From Streptomyces sp. NBC_01669 (lineage in GTDB: Bacteria > Actinomycetota > Actinomycetes > Streptomycetales > Streptomycetaceae), in the NCBI RefSeq assembly GCF_026339735.1, contig NZ_JAPEQG010000001.1:4216001-4280000 (forward strand): a stretch of 64,000 nt of DNA, given 5' to 3'. Positions within the stretch are counted from its first letter, which is position 1. Each line of letters starts with the position of its first letter. The notes below the pieces were generated by a model. The model had not been told where the DNA came from and did no database searches. It saw nothing but the letters and a program-made list of their open reading frames with translations. This document shows, piece by piece, positions 15,781 to 24,611 of this stretch. Both the position numbers and the translations under genes were made by a program.

Positions 15781-16542
15781 ATGCCTGTTGATCCGCTGCT
15801 GGTCCGTGCTCGTGGTCTGTGGGAGACGTTGGCCGCCGTCCCGGTGTCGTTCGCGCCCTCCGGTGGTTTGACCGTGGTCACTTCGCCCGCATCAGGTCTG
15901 TGCCCACCGTCGTGGGCCGGCATCGTGATGCTGGGCGACGCAGCCATCGCCACTGTGCCCACCGCGGGTGCTGCCCAGGTGGTGCGCCGTGTGCTGGCTG
16001 CGGTGCCGGCCGGTTCGCTCACTCGGCCCGAAGCGATCAAGGCCGTACTGCCCGTGACCGAGGTACTCGGTCCGGCCACGCTGGCCTACGTCGCGAGGGA
16101 CGGCTTCCGGCCCGCGCCGGCCCATCACGCCGTCGAGCAGCTCGCGCCTGGGCATCGCGACCTTCGTGAGTTGGTGCGGTCGGCGGGGCCGGAGGACGCG
16201 GACGAGAGCGGAATGGAAGAGGTCACCTCTCCGGTGTTCGTCGTGCGCGAAGGAACGGACGTGGTGGCCGCAGCGGGATACCGCGCCTGGCCGGCCGCGA
16301 CCGCGCATGTCTGTGTGCTGACTGCCCCACAGTGGCGAGGCCGCCAACTGGCCCGGCAGACGGCTTCCGCAGCGGTGGCACACGCACTCACCGCAGGTCT
16401 GCTGCCCCAATGGCGGGCCCGGCCTCCGGCCTCCCGCCAGGTCGCGCGGGCGCTGGGCTTCCGGGAACTCGGGAGCCAGCTCAGCGTCCGCCTGGATCCG
16501 GACGCACTCACCGATGCAAGCCCCGGGCGACCCCACCACTAG
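15781..16542 (+). CDS. GNAT family N-acetyltransferase
   Basis: A 253-aa protein whose C-terminal half (about 145-245) has the GNAT fold, including 'VCVLTAPQWRGRQLARQTAS', an acetyl-CoA binding loop of R/Q-x-x-G/A type. The N-terminal half is divergent, as in two-domain GNAT proteins. The substrate cannot be predicted. ATG at 15781 is the first start in frame. The gene stands alone after a 148-base gap. Confidence 0.75.
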   Translation: MPVDPLLVRARGLWETLAAVPVSFAPSGGLTVVTSPASGLCPPSWAGIVMLGDAAIATVPTAGAAQVVRRVLAAVPAGSLTRPEAIKAVLPVTEVLGPATLAYVARDGFRPAPAHHAVEQLAPGHRDLRELVRSAGPEDADESGMEEVTSPVFVVREGTDVVAAAGYRAWPAATAHVCVLTAPQWRGRQLARQTASAAVAHALTAGLLPQWRARPPASRQVARALGFRELGSQLSVRLDPDALTDASPGRPHH

Positions 16543-16628
16543 GTACCGTGGCTGCGATTCCTGAGCCGTTGTTGCCCGGGTCGAGAGGGGTGAGCCGGTT
16601 GTCAGTGCCCACGCCTAGGGTGCTCGGC

Positions 16629-17174
16629 ATGACCAACTGGATACAGGGCTCCTTTCCCGGCCACGAGGTGAACGTCGTCTTCGCCCGGGGTGTGCCCCTT
16701 GATGTGCTCACCCAGGGTCTTCGCGGACTGCTGCGGGAGCCCCTCGCGTACGGCGAGGCGGGCGGGTGGGCCTGGGCGGTGCACCCCATGCTCAACTGGG
16801 AAGTCGAGGACTACGACCCCGTCAACTACCGCGAGCTCTGCCCGGACGGTGCCGAGATCGTTGTGTTCGTGACCGAGCCGTGCAGCGCGAAGGCTTTCCC
16901 GCCCGCCTTCGAGTACTACCGCGACGGCCGCACGATCCTCTGCTTCAGCTTCGAAGACCCGCAGCAGCGGGTGGGCGAGAACCCCGATTACCTGTCCGCC
17001 GAGCTCCTGGCCGCGCAGCTCATCGGCCCCCATGCGGTGTGTGGAGACGAAGTCAACGGCGGTCACGACTGTTTTGACCATCACTACGACGATCACGAAC
17101 GTCTGGTGAAGACGATCGCGGGCTTCTTCGCCCTGCCCTCGCCGCCGCTGTCTGCGGAGGTGACGGCGCAGTGA
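16629..17174 (+). CDS. DUF6461-like protein, first of a tandem pair
   Basis: A 181-aa soluble protein. The pattern 'VNVVFARGVPLDVLTQGLRG' and 'GGWAWAVHPM' near the N-terminus, and the ending 'GFFALPSPPL', resemble the Streptomyces DUF6461 family, which is of unknown function. ATG at 16629 is used; the longer open frame upstream overlaps the acetyltransferase gene and has no ribosome site. The next gene starts within its stop codon and encodes a diverged paralogue with the same 'LPSPPL' ending. Confidence 0.75.
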   Translation: MTNWIQGSFPGHEVNVVFARGVPLDVLTQGLRGLLREPLAYGEAGGWAWAVHPMLNWEVEDYDPVNYRELCPDGAEIVVFVTEPCSAKAFPPAFEYYRDGRTILCFSFEDPQQRVGENPDYLSAELLAAQLIGPHAVCGDEVNGGHDCFDHHYDDHERLVKTIAGFFALPSPPLSAEVTAQ

Positions 17175-17737
17175 GCCGGCTCACCCCGAATACGTTCGTC
17201 ACCTTCTGCAAGGGCATGGACCTGCCCACGCTCTCCGGCATCTTCGCCGAGGCGGGGTGTCCTGCCCTCACCAGTGGCGAATCGTCCGGCTGGGTATGGG
17301 TGACGCACGATGCCACCGCCCGGCATGGACAGGCCGTCTGGGAGCTGGCCGGCCACATCACCGGTTACCGCTATGCGGGACGTGTCGGCGAGCCGGATCG
17401 CGTGGAGACCGTGTTCCTGGCCTCCACATCCCCGTGCGAGTGCCCGCACGGGCAGAACTACATGGTTCCGCACTGCACCGAACACCCCTTCCAATTCATT
17501 CACAGTCGCGGCGGGTTCGCGCAGACGTACTTCAACTTCGGCGCCCGCCGCGAGTCGCGGCGGGCCGGCGGCAATGCCGACCTGCTGGTACGGGAGTTGC
17601 TGGACGCCGGAATCGTCGGCCGGGACACCCCGAAGTACGACACCGATCCCGGCTTCAACGCCGACGGCACGCACACGGTGCGGATCATCGCCGATCATTT
17701 CGGGCTTCCCTCGCCGCCGCTCGGGCTCACCGGGTAA
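17171..17737 (+). CDS. DUF6461-like protein, second of a tandem pair
   Basis: The 188-aa paralogue of the preceding protein shares the 'TFVTFCKGMDLPTLSGIFAE' type start, the 'SGWVWVTHDA' block and the 'HFGLPSPPLGLTG' end. It differs by an insert with Cys and His residues ('CECPHGQNYMVPHC') that could bind a metal. The GTG start overlaps the previous stop by 4 bases, so the pair is probably cotranslated. No function is known. Immunity-like or phage-defence-like roles have been guessed for comparable families but are not supported here. Confidence 0.75.
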   Translation: MSRLTPNTFVTFCKGMDLPTLSGIFAEAGCPALTSGESSGWVWVTHDATARHGQAVWELAGHITGYRYAGRVGEPDRVETVFLASTSPCECPHGQNYMVPHCTEHPFQFIHSRGGFAQTYFNFGARRESRRAGGNADLLVRELLDAGIVGRDTPKYDTDPGFNADGTHTVRIIADHFGLPSPPLGLTG

Positions 17738-17784
17738 CCGGGCCCGCCCGCCGTGGACGACGGGGGGAATCTACTCTCGTGCGT

Positions 17785-18465
17785 ATGACGGACGACAGCG
17801 CGCACGAGAGCGGATCCTCCCCCGACGCCGCGGACGCGCTCCGCGCCCGCTGGAGCGATGCCCTGGTCGCCGTACGAGGGAGCGCGACCGGCCCCGATCC
17901 GCTGCCGTACGCCGACAACCTGCTGGCCCGTTGGGCCGAACCGCAGCGGAAGTACCACACCACCGCACATCTGGTCGCGGTCCTCGACCGCATCGATACC
18001 CTCGCCGGTCACGCCGCCGACCCGGACGCGGTCCGCCTCGCCGCCTGGTTCCACGACGCGGTGTACCGCCCGGAGCGGTCCGAGAACGAGGAGCGCAGCG
18101 CCGCGCTCGCCGAGCGCGCCCTGCCCGAGGCCGGTGTCCCGGACGCCGTCACCGCCGAGATCGCCCGGCTGGTCCGGCTCACCGTCACCCATGACCCGGC
18201 GGACGGCGACACCAACGGCGAGGTGCTGTGCGACGCGGACCTGGCCATCCTGGCGGCCGCCCCGAAGGAGTACGCGGCGTACGCGGCGCAGGTGCGGGAC
18301 GAGTACGGCTTCGTCCCCGACGAAGCCTTCCGGGGCGGGCGTGCGGCCGTCCTGCGGCAGCTGCTCGGACTGCCGCGGCTGTTCCGTACGCCGCACGGGT
18401 TCGCCGAGTGGGAGCCGCGGGCCCGGCAGAACCTGCTGACGGAGCTGGAGCTGCTCACCCGTTGA
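17785..18465 (+). CDS. HD-domain protein, predicted metal-dependent phosphohydrolase
   Basis: A 226-aa protein with 'RKYHTTAHL' and 'AAWFHDAVY' (the H...HD metal triad) in its first half and 'DADLAIL' (the final Asp) at about 155-161, the arrangement of HD-superfamily phosphohydrolases. The substrate is unknown; many relatives are annotated only as predicted metal-dependent HD proteins. ATG at 17785 is used; a GTG six bases earlier is possible. It is downstream of the DUF6461 pair by 47 bases. Confidence 0.8.
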   Translation: MTDDSAHESGSSPDAADALRARWSDALVAVRGSATGPDPLPYADNLLARWAEPQRKYHTTAHLVAVLDRIDTLAGHAADPDAVRLAAWFHDAVYRPERSENEERSAALAERALPEAGVPDAVTAEIARLVRLTVTHDPADGDTNGEVLCDADLAILAAAPKEYAAYAAQVRDEYGFVPDEAFRGGRAAVLRQLLGLPRLFRTPHGFAEWEPRARQNLLTELELLTR

Positions 18466-18527
18466 GACGGCCGACGGGATACCCCGATACGGGAATGTAA
18501 CGGTCACGATCGCTGTTGGCAGCTGTC

Positions 18528-19793
18528 ATGCCCGACTCTGCCGTTCGCCGCCGCACCCCTATGCCCCTGGCCGTATACATTCTGGGCCTCTCGGTCTTCG
18601 CCCTCGGCACGAGCGAGTTCATGCTCTCCGGGCTGCTGCCACCGATCGCCGACGACATGAACGTGTCGATCCCCCGGGCCGGGCTCCTCATATCCGCCTT
18701 CGCCATCGGCATGGTGATCGGCGCGCCCCTGTTGGCCGTGGCCACGCTCCGGCTTCCGCGCCGCACCACCCTCATCGCGCTGATCTCGGTCTTCGGCCTC
18801 GGGCAGGTCGCGGGTGCGCTCGCGCCGACGTACGAGGTGCTCTTCGCCTCCCGCGTGGTCAGCGCCTTCGCGTGCGCCGGGTTCTGGGCGGTGGGGGCTG
18901 CGGTCGCCATCGCGATGGTGCCGGTGAACGCGCGGGCCAGAGCGATGGCCGTGATGATCGGCGGGCTGTCGATCGCGAACGTCCTCGGCGTACCGCTGGG
19001 GGCGTTCCTCGGTGAGAACCTCGGCTGGCGGTCGGCGTTCTGGGCGGTCGGCGCGGCGTCCGCCGTGGCGCTCGTCGGTGTCGCGACGCTCATCCCCCGC
19101 ATCCCGCTCCCCGAGGAGAAGCCGCAGCTGAGGCGGGAGATGTCCATCTACCGCGACCGGCAGGTGTGGCTGTCGATCGTGATCACGGCGCTCGCGGCCG
19201 GCGGGGTCTTCTGCGCGTTCAGCTATCTGGCGCCGTTGCTGACGGATGTCGCCGGGCTGGATTCGGGGTGGGTGCCGACGGTTCTCGCGCTGTTCGGGAT
19301 CGGGGCGCTGGTCGGTACGACGATCGGCGGCCGGGTCGCGGACGCGCACCTCTTCGGGGTGCTGATGAGCGGTATCGCGGCCTCGACGGTCTTCCTGGTC
19401 GCGCTGGCGCTGTTCGCCTCGAACCAGGTCGCGGCGGTCGGGCTCGCGTTCCTGCTGGGCCTGTCGGCGTTCTACACGGCCCCGGCACTGAACGCCCGGA
19501 TGTTCAACATCGCGGGCGCGGCCCCGACCCTGGCGGGCGCGACGACGACCGCCGCTTTCAACCTGGGCAACACGGGCGGCCCCTGGCTGGGCGGCACAGT
19601 GATCGACGCGGACTTCGGCTTCGAGGCGACGGCCTGGGCGGGCGCGGCGATGACGGTCCTGGCGCTGGTCGCCGTGGTGTTCTCGCTGCGACTGCACGGC
19701 GGGGGCAGGTCGCGCCGGGTGACCGGGTCGCCCGCCGCGACGTCGTCGTCGACGGACGTCGGCGTGGAAGCGGGGAGCTCCTCCGCCGCCTGA
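18528..19793 (+). CDS. MFS drug/sugar efflux transporter (DHA1/AraJ-like)
   Basis: A 421-aa major facilitator with 12 predicted helices. 'LGTSEFMLSGLLPPIADDM' in helix 1 and its loop and 'GMVIGAPLLA' in helix 2 are hallmarks of the Cmx/AraJ proton-driven efflux subfamily. The C-terminus has a Ser/Thr-rich cytoplasmic tail. ATG at 18528 is used; an ATG at 18561 is a shorter alternative. It is convergent with two small minus-strand genes. The exported compound cannot be told. Confidence 0.88.
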   Translation: MPDSAVRRRTPMPLAVYILGLSVFALGTSEFMLSGLLPPIADDMNVSIPRAGLLISAFAIGMVIGAPLLAVATLRLPRRTTLIALISVFGLGQVAGALAPTYEVLFASRVVSAFACAGFWAVGAAVAIAMVPVNARARAMAVMIGGLSIANVLGVPLGAFLGENLGWRSAFWAVGAASAVALVGVATLIPRIPLPEEKPQLRREMSIYRDRQVWLSIVITALAAGGVFCAFSYLAPLLTDVAGLDSGWVPTVLALFGIGALVGTTIGGRVADAHLFGVLMSGIAASTVFLVALALFASNQVAAVGLAFLLGLSAFYTAPALNARMFNIAGAAPTLAGATTTAAFNLGNTGGPWLGGTVIDADFGFEATAWAGAAMTVLALVAVVFSLRLHGGGRSRRVTGSPAATSSSTDVGVEAGSSSAA

Positions 19794-19816
19794 GCGGGGT
19801 GGCTTCGGCCGTCGGT

Positions 19817-20092
19817 TCAGCCGCCGGGCGCCCGGCGCCCCTTGGGGCGCCGCAGTCCCGCCTCCGTGAGCCGGCGGACGAGCTCCTTGGAGCCGACCTC
19901 GCGGGCCCCGGCGCGCACCGCGTCCGCGTACCGCGTTTCCGGTACGTCGTAGTGGTCCCGCTCGAACGCCTGCGGCGGGCAGCCGATGGCGGCGGCGAAC
20001 GCGTGCAGTTCGTCGAAGGACACGTCGCTGACCAGATGCGACCAGAGCCGACCGTGGCCCGGCCAGTCGGGCGGGTCGATATAGACCGTCAC
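19817..20092 (-). CDS. DUF4031 domain protein
   Basis: A 91-aa protein whose start, 'VTVYIDPPDWPGHGRLWSHL', is the hallmark of DUF4031, a family with a small alpha/beta fold and unknown function. Its GTG start overlaps the stop of the preceding gene by 4 bases, which fixes the start and indicates a two-gene operon. It is convergent with the MFS gene. Confidence 0.82.
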   Translation of the reverse strand: MTVYIDPPDWPGHGRLWSHLVSDVSFDELHAFAAAIGCPPQAFERDHYDVPETRYADAVRAGAREVGSKELVRRLTEAGLRRPKGRRAPGG

Positions 20093-20457
20093 CGGCCCAG
20101 CACTCCGCTCAGCGCGCCCACGCGCGCCACCATCACGGTCGCCTTGGTGCAGACCCAGCGCGGGTCCGGGCCCAGCTCCGGTTCGACGTCGAGGGCGTGC
20201 GGGTCGCCCGCGTCGCACACGGGGCAGAGCGGCCAGCGGCCGTACCGCTCCAGCAGCGCGTCCTGGACATCCTGGGCGACAAGGCCGACGACGTATTCCA
20301 CGCCGTCCGGCCAGTGCTCGACCCACCAGCGCCGGTGCGTCACCGCGTCCTCGACGAGCGAGACGATCTCGGCCTCGGCGACACCGCCTGCGGCGAGATC
20401 GGCCATGACCAGGGCGCGGGCGGTGTGCAGCGCCTGCTCCAGGCGGTTCAGCTCCAT
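20089..20457 (-). CDS. hypothetical protein with a CxxC pair
   Basis: A 122-aa soluble protein. The N-terminal half is helical; the second half has 'LCPVCDAG' and 'RWVCTKATV', so three cysteines and a His may bind zinc. It is first in a two-gene operon with the DUF4031 gene, overlapping by 4 bases. I do not recognise the family, though similar small proteins are common in streptomycetes. Confidence 0.75.
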   Translation of the reverse strand: MELNRLEQALHTARALVMADLAAGGVAEAEIVSLVEDAVTHRRWWVEHWPDGVEYVVGLVAQDVQDALLERYGRWPLCPVCDAGDPHALDVEPELGPDPRWVCTKATVMVARVGALSGVLGR

Positions 20458-20562
20458 GCACCCATTGTCACCCCGAGTGCGGACAGGTCCTGCGTCCGGT
20501 CACCCGTCCCGTCCTCCGTTCCGTCAGAGGTAGGGACCAAAGGGGGTTGACGGACGACAGGG

Positions 20563-20579
20563 TTGAAAATATCTTTCAA
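20563..20579. promoter_or_regulatory. inverted repeat before the RpiR gene
   Basis: TTGAAA and TTTCAA (20563-20568 and 20574-20579) form a 6-5-6 inverted repeat ending 2 bases before the GTG start of the RpiR regulator. Its placement over the likely ribosome site or transcription start suggests autoregulation by the MurR-like protein. Confidence 0.5.
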
Positions 20580-20581
20580 AG

Positions 20582-21499
20582 GTGACCAATGACCTGAAGG
20601 AAAGTTTCAGCGGTGATGCGCCGCCCGCTCCGGCCGCACTCGCGGCCAAGGTGCGGACGCTCGCGCCGTCCATGACGCGCTCCATGCAGCGGGTCGCCGA
20701 GGCCGTCGCCGGTGACCCGGCCGGCTGCGCCGCCCTGACGGTCACCGGTCTCGCCGAGCTCACCGGCACCAGCGAGGCGACCGTGGTCCGCACGGCCCGC
20801 CTCCTCGGCTACCCCGGCTACCGGGATCTGCGCCTCGCCCTCGCCGGGCTCGCCGCCCACCAGCAGTCCGGCCGCGCCCCCTCCGTCACGGCGGACATAG
20901 CCGTCGACGACCCGATCGCCGACGTGGTCGCGAAGCTCGCCTTCGACGAGCAGCAGACCCTCGCGGACACGGCCGCCGGACTCGACACGGTACAGCTCGG
21001 TGCCGCCGTCGCCGCCGCGTCGACCGCCCGCCGGATCGACATCTACGGCGTCGGCGCCTCCTCTCTCGTCGCCCAGGACCTGGGGCAGAAGCTGCTCCGT
21101 ATCGGCCTGATCGCGCACGCGCACATGGACCCGCACCTGGCTGTCACCAACGCCGTGCAGCTCCGCTCCGGCGATGTGGCGATCGCGATCACCCACTCCG
21201 GTTCCACCGGTGACGTGATCGAGCCGCTCCGGGTGGCGTTCGACCGGGGCGCGACGACGATCGCGATCACCGGCCGCCCCGACGGCCCGGTGACGCAGTA
21301 CGCGGACCACGTACTGACCACGTCCACCGCCCGCGAGAGCGAGCTGCGCCCCGCCGCCATGTCGAGCCGGACGAGCCAGCTCCTCGTCGTGGACTGCCTG
21401 TTCATAGGCGTCGCCCAGCGGACGTACGAGACGGCAGCCCCGGCGCTCGCCGCCTCGTACGAGGCACTGGCCCACCGCCACACCCCCCGCACCCGCTGA
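20582..21499 (+). CDS. MurR/RpiR family transcriptional regulator
   Basis: A 305-aa regulator with an N-terminal helix-turn-helix of RpiR type (about 35-105, 'ELTGTSEATVVRTARLLGYPGYRDLR'). A C-terminal SIS phosphosugar-binding domain spans about 140-275 ('IYGVGASSLVAQDLGQKL', 'AITHSGSTGD'). It precedes murQ by 41 bases, so MurNAc-6-phosphate is the likely effector. It also precedes a PTS permease. The start is GTG at 20582, with an inverted repeat immediately upstream. Confidence 0.9.
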   Translation: MTNDLKESFSGDAPPAPAALAAKVRTLAPSMTRSMQRVAEAVAGDPAGCAALTVTGLAELTGTSEATVVRTARLLGYPGYRDLRLALAGLAAHQQSGRAPSVTADIAVDDPIADVVAKLAFDEQQTLADTAAGLDTVQLGAAVAAASTARRIDIYGVGASSLVAQDLGQKLLRIGLIAHAHMDPHLAVTNAVQLRSGDVAIAITHSGSTGDVIEPLRVAFDRGATTIAITGRPDGPVTQYADHVLTTSTARESELRPAAMSSRTSQLLVVDCLFIGVAQRTYETAAPALAASYEALAHRHTPRTR

Positions 21500-21540
21500 A
21501 CCGTACGAGCCACGAGTTCGAGAAAGCAGAGCCGCTCTCC

Positions 21541-22515
21541 ATGACCTCCACCACCGACGCCAACGCCGCGACGCCCGATCAGCCCTCCGAGTACGGGGAG
21601 CTGCGCGCCGAACTCGCCACCCTCACCACCGAGGCGTTCCGGCCCGAGCTCGCCGAGATCGACCGGCTGGCCACGCTGGAGATTGCCCGGATCATGAACG
21701 GCGAGGACCAGTCCGTCCCCTCCGCCGTCGCCGCCCGGCTGCCCAAGATCGCCGCGGCGATCGACGGGGTCGCCGCGCGCATGGCCCGCGGTGGCCGGCT
21801 GATCTACGCGGGCGCGGGCACCGCGGGCAGGCTCGGCGTCCTGGACGCCAGCGAGTGCCCGCCCACGTTCAACACCGACCCGTCCGAGGTGGTCGGTCTG
21901 ATCGCGGGCGGCCCGTCCGCGATGGTCACAGCCGTCGAGGGCGCCGAGGACAGCAAGGAGCTGGCCGCCGCCGACCTCGACGGACTGGATCTCACCCCGG
22001 ACGACACGGTGGTCGGCATCTCCGCCTCCGGCCGTACGCCGTACGCGATCGGGGCCGTCGAGCACGCCCGCGCCAAGGGGGCGCTGACCATCGGCCTGTC
22101 CTGCAACGCGGACTCGGCGCTCGGCGCCGCGGCCGAGCACCCCATCGAGGTCGTCGTCGGCCCGGAGCTCCTCACCGGCTCGACCCGCCTGAAGGCCGGT
22201 ACGGCGCAGAAGCTCGTCCTCAACATGCTGTCGACGATCACGATGATCCGACTCGGCAAGACGTACGGAAACCTCATGGTCGACGTCCGCGCCTCCAACG
22301 AGAAGCTGCGCGCCCGCTCCCGCCGGATCGTTTCTCTCGCCACCGGTGCCTCCGACGCGGAGATCGAAGCCGCGCTCGCCGCCACCGACGGCGAGGTGAA
22401 GAACGCGATCCTCGCCATCCTCGGCCAGGTCGACGGTCCGACCGCCGCCACGCTCCTGTCCGCGTCCGACGGCCACCTCCGCGCCGCCCTCGCGGCCGCA
22501 CCCCGCACCACCTGA
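21541..22515 (+). CDS. murQ: N-acetylmuramic acid 6-phosphate etherase
   Basis: A 324-aa SIS-domain enzyme that splits the lactyl ether of MurNAc-6-phosphate to GlcNAc-6-phosphate and D-lactate in the cytoplasm. 'YAGAGTAGRLGVLDASECPP' carries the conserved catalytic Glu region. 'GISASGRTPY' and 'GLSCNADS' are further sugar-phosphate contacts, and 'NMLST' with 'KTYGNLMVDV' completes the family pattern. It sits between the RpiR regulator and a MurP-like permease as a MurNAc uptake and recycling operon. Its product would feed NagA encoded at 38532. Confidence 0.95.
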   Translation: MTSTTDANAATPDQPSEYGELRAELATLTTEAFRPELAEIDRLATLEIARIMNGEDQSVPSAVAARLPKIAAAIDGVAARMARGGRLIYAGAGTAGRLGVLDASECPPTFNTDPSEVVGLIAGGPSAMVTAVEGAEDSKELAAADLDGLDLTPDDTVVGISASGRTPYAIGAVEHARAKGALTIGLSCNADSALGAAAEHPIEVVVGPELLTGSTRLKAGTAQKLVLNMLSTITMIRLGKTYGNLMVDVRASNEKLRARSRRIVSLATGASDAEIEAALAATDGEVKNAILAILGQVDGPTAATLLSASDGHLRAALAAAPRTT

Positions 22516-22566
22516 CCCCATCCGGGGCACCGCTCCGCACCCCCGCACAGCAAGGCACCACGCACC

Positions 22567-24081
22567 ATGGCTACAGAAGACAAGAACCGCGCCACTGCCG
22601 CCGCGATCCTTCCGCTCGTTGGTGGCGCCGCGAACGTCAGCTCCGTCGTCCACTGCATGACCCGGCTCCGGCTGGGTCTGCGTGACCGCTCGCTCGTCGA
22701 CGACGAGGCCCTGAAGGCGCTCCCCGCCGTCATGGGTGTGGTCGAGGACGACACGTACCAGATCGTCCTCGGCCCGGGCACCGTCGCCCGGGTCACCCCG
22801 GAGTTCGAGCAGCTGGTGGAGGAGGGCCGGGCAGCAGAACCGACGCCCGCGCACACCACCACCGCGGACGAACTCGCCGCCCAGGGCGCCGCGATCAAGG
22901 CGGAGCGGAAGGCGAAGAACGCCACCCCGTTCAAGCTCTTCCTCCGGAAGATCGCGAATGTCTTCGTGCCGCTGATCCCGGCGCTGATCGGCTGCGGCAT
23001 CATCGCCGGGCTCAACGGCCTGCTGGTGAACCTGGGCTGGCTGACCTCGGTCACCCCCGCGCTCGCCGCGATGGCGTCCGGCTTCATGGCGCTGATCGCC
23101 GTGTTCGTCGGCTACAACACGGCGAAGGAGTTCGGCGGCACGCCGATCCTCGGCGGTGCGGTCGCCGCGATCATCGTCTTCCCGGGCGTCGCGAACATCG
23201 AGGCGTTCGGCCAGAAGCTCTCCCCGGGCCAGGGCGGTGTGCTGGGCGCGCTCGGTGCGGCCGTCCTCGCGGTGTACGTGGAGAAGTGGTGCCGCCGCTG
23301 GGTCCCGGAGGCGCTGGACGTCCTGGTCACCCCGACGCTGACGGTGCTGGTCTCCGGACTGGTGACGATCTTCGGCCTGATGTACGTGGCCGGTGAGGTC
23401 TCCACCGCGATCGGCGACTTCGCCGACTGGCTGCTGTCCAACGGCGGTGCGGGCGCGGGTCTGGTCCTCGGCGGCTTCTTCCTCCCCCTGGTCATGCTGG
23501 GTCTGCACCAGGCGCTGATCCCGATCCACACCACCCTGATCGAGCAGCAGGGCTACACGGTCCTCCTCCCGATCCTCGCCATGGCGGGTGCGGGCCAGGT
23601 GGGCGCGGCCCTCGCGGTCTACCTCCGTCTCCCCCGTAACGAGTCGATCCGCAGGACGATCAAGTCGGCGCTCCCCGCCGGTCTGCTGGGCGTGGGCGAG
23701 CCCCTGATCTACGGTGTCTCGCTCCCCCTCGGCCGCCCGTTCATCACGGCGTGCGTGGGCGGTGCGTTCGGCGGCGCGTTCGTCGGCTTCTTCAACCAGC
23801 TCGGCAGCGCGGTCGGCTCCACGGCGATCGGCCCGTCCGGCTGGGCCCTGTTCCCGCTCCTCGACGGCAACCACGGCCTGGGCACGACGATCGCGATCTA
23901 CGCGGGCGGCCTGCTGGTCGGCTACCTGGCGGGCTTCGTCGCCACGTACTTCTTCGGCTTCAGCAAGGACCTGCTGGCGGAGTTCAACGTGTCGCAGGAG
24001 CCGGCGGCTTCGACGGTCGCGGCAACCGGCGGCCCGGCCACCCCTGTCACCGACCCGGCATCGGAGCCGGCCCGCGCCTGA
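22567..24081 (+). CDS. PTS permease EIIBC, MurP-like
   Basis: A 504-aa protein with an N-terminal EIIB domain whose phosphorylated Cys30 lies in 'HCMTRLRLGL', and a C-terminal EIIC membrane domain from about residue 120 with about ten helices. There is no EIIA domain, as in E. coli MurP, so a separate glucose-type EIIA should supply phosphate. The gene follows murQ by 51 bases, so uptake with phosphorylation of MurNAc is the likely role. The other possibility is GlcNAc or glucose. A strong hairpin follows it. Confidence 0.88.
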   Translation: MATEDKNRATAAAILPLVGGAANVSSVVHCMTRLRLGLRDRSLVDDEALKALPAVMGVVEDDTYQIVLGPGTVARVTPEFEQLVEEGRAAEPTPAHTTTADELAAQGAAIKAERKAKNATPFKLFLRKIANVFVPLIPALIGCGIIAGLNGLLVNLGWLTSVTPALAAMASGFMALIAVFVGYNTAKEFGGTPILGGAVAAIIVFPGVANIEAFGQKLSPGQGGVLGALGAAVLAVYVEKWCRRWVPEALDVLVTPTLTVLVSGLVTIFGLMYVAGEVSTAIGDFADWLLSNGGAGAGLVLGGFFLPLVMLGLHQALIPIHTTLIEQQGYTVLLPILAMAGAGQVGAALAVYLRLPRNESIRRTIKSALPAGLLGVGEPLIYGVSLPLGRPFITACVGGAFGGAFVGFFNQLGSAVGSTAIGPSGWALFPLLDGNHGLGTTIAIYAGGLLVGYLAGFVATYFFGFSKDLLAEFNVSQEPAASTVAATGGPATPVTDPASEPARA

Positions 24082-24097
24082 TCCCGTGACGCAACAG

Positions 24098-24127
24098 AGG
24101 GCGGCACCCCGGCCGGGGTGCCGCCCT
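24098..24127 (+). terminator. terminator after the murQ-permease operon
   Basis: AGGGCGGCACCCC and GGGGTGCCGCCCT, perfect 13-bp arms with a GGCC loop, lie 16 bases after the permease stop. The element also ends 9 bases before the stop of the converging small gene at 24137, so it may work in both directions. Confidence 0.85.
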
Positions 24128-24136
24128 TCACGCTTC

Positions 24137-24370
24137 CTACGGCAGCCGCCCCTCCCGGTTGACCTCCCTGACCCTGGCCCGCAGCACGTCCCCGGGCGAG
24201 GCCGGATGCACGGACTCCGGTGGACAGTCCCACTCGGCCCCACCGCCCGGCGGCCGCAACTGCACGTACGGTCCGACGCACCCCATCACGCGCCCCACCC
24301 GCCCGTCCCGGGAGTCCACCGCGAACGACCCGGGCTCCGGCGTACACGGTTCGAGCCCCTCACTCGTCAT
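24137..24370 (-). CDS. small protein of a WhiJ/DUF397 neighbourhood
   Basis: A 77-aa acidic protein with a compact beta-rich look: 'GSFAVDSRDGRVGRVMG', 'YVQLRPPGGGAEWDCP'. Such short proteins often accompany helix-turn-helix/DUF397 gene pairs in streptomycetes. ATG at 24370 overlaps the upstream gene by 11 bases, indicating cotranscription. The function is unknown. Confidence 0.7.
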   Translation of the reverse strand: MTSEGLEPCTPEPGSFAVDSRDGRVGRVMGCVGPYVQLRPPGGGAEWDCPPESVHPASPGDVLRARVREVNREGRLP

Positions 24371-24611
24371 GACCGGCCTCCTTGTTGCCCGTCCGTGCCA
24401 GCACAGCACTCAGTCGCAGCGCCGTATCGACGGTGCACCGCCCGAGGTCCACCAGCGGCGCGGGCTCGTTCCCCGCGCACGACACCGGATCGACCCGCAG
24501 CGACGGCAGCGTGAGCCCCACGCCCTTCAGCCCTTGCTTCAACTTCTCCACCGCGTCCTCCGCCTCCCCCACTCTTCCGGCAGCAACCCGTCGTCGCTCT
24601 GTAGTGGTCAT
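24360..24611 (-). CDS. small hypothetical protein divergent from a WhiJ-like regulator
   Basis: An 83-aa protein with an N-terminal helix ('AEDAVEKLKQGLKGVG') and a central 'LPSLRVDPVSCAG'. ATG at 24611 is the start of the Thr/Arg-rich leader 'MTTTERRRVAAGRV'; a nine-base longer form is possible. It is first in a two-gene unit diverging from the helix-turn-helix gene at 24725. The shared 113-base spacer holds both promoters. I do not recognise a domain. Confidence 0.65.
   Translation of the reverse strand: MTTTERRRVAAGRVGEAEDAVEKLKQGLKGVGLTLPSLRVDPVSCAGNEPAPLVDLGRCTVDTALRLSAVLARTGNKEAGHDE

Noticed and set aside
21043..24243. 1066-aa minus-strand open frame opposite the RpiR, murQ and permease genes
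   Set aside because: Arg/Gly/Asp-rich shadow with no domain; the plus strand holds three clear genes.
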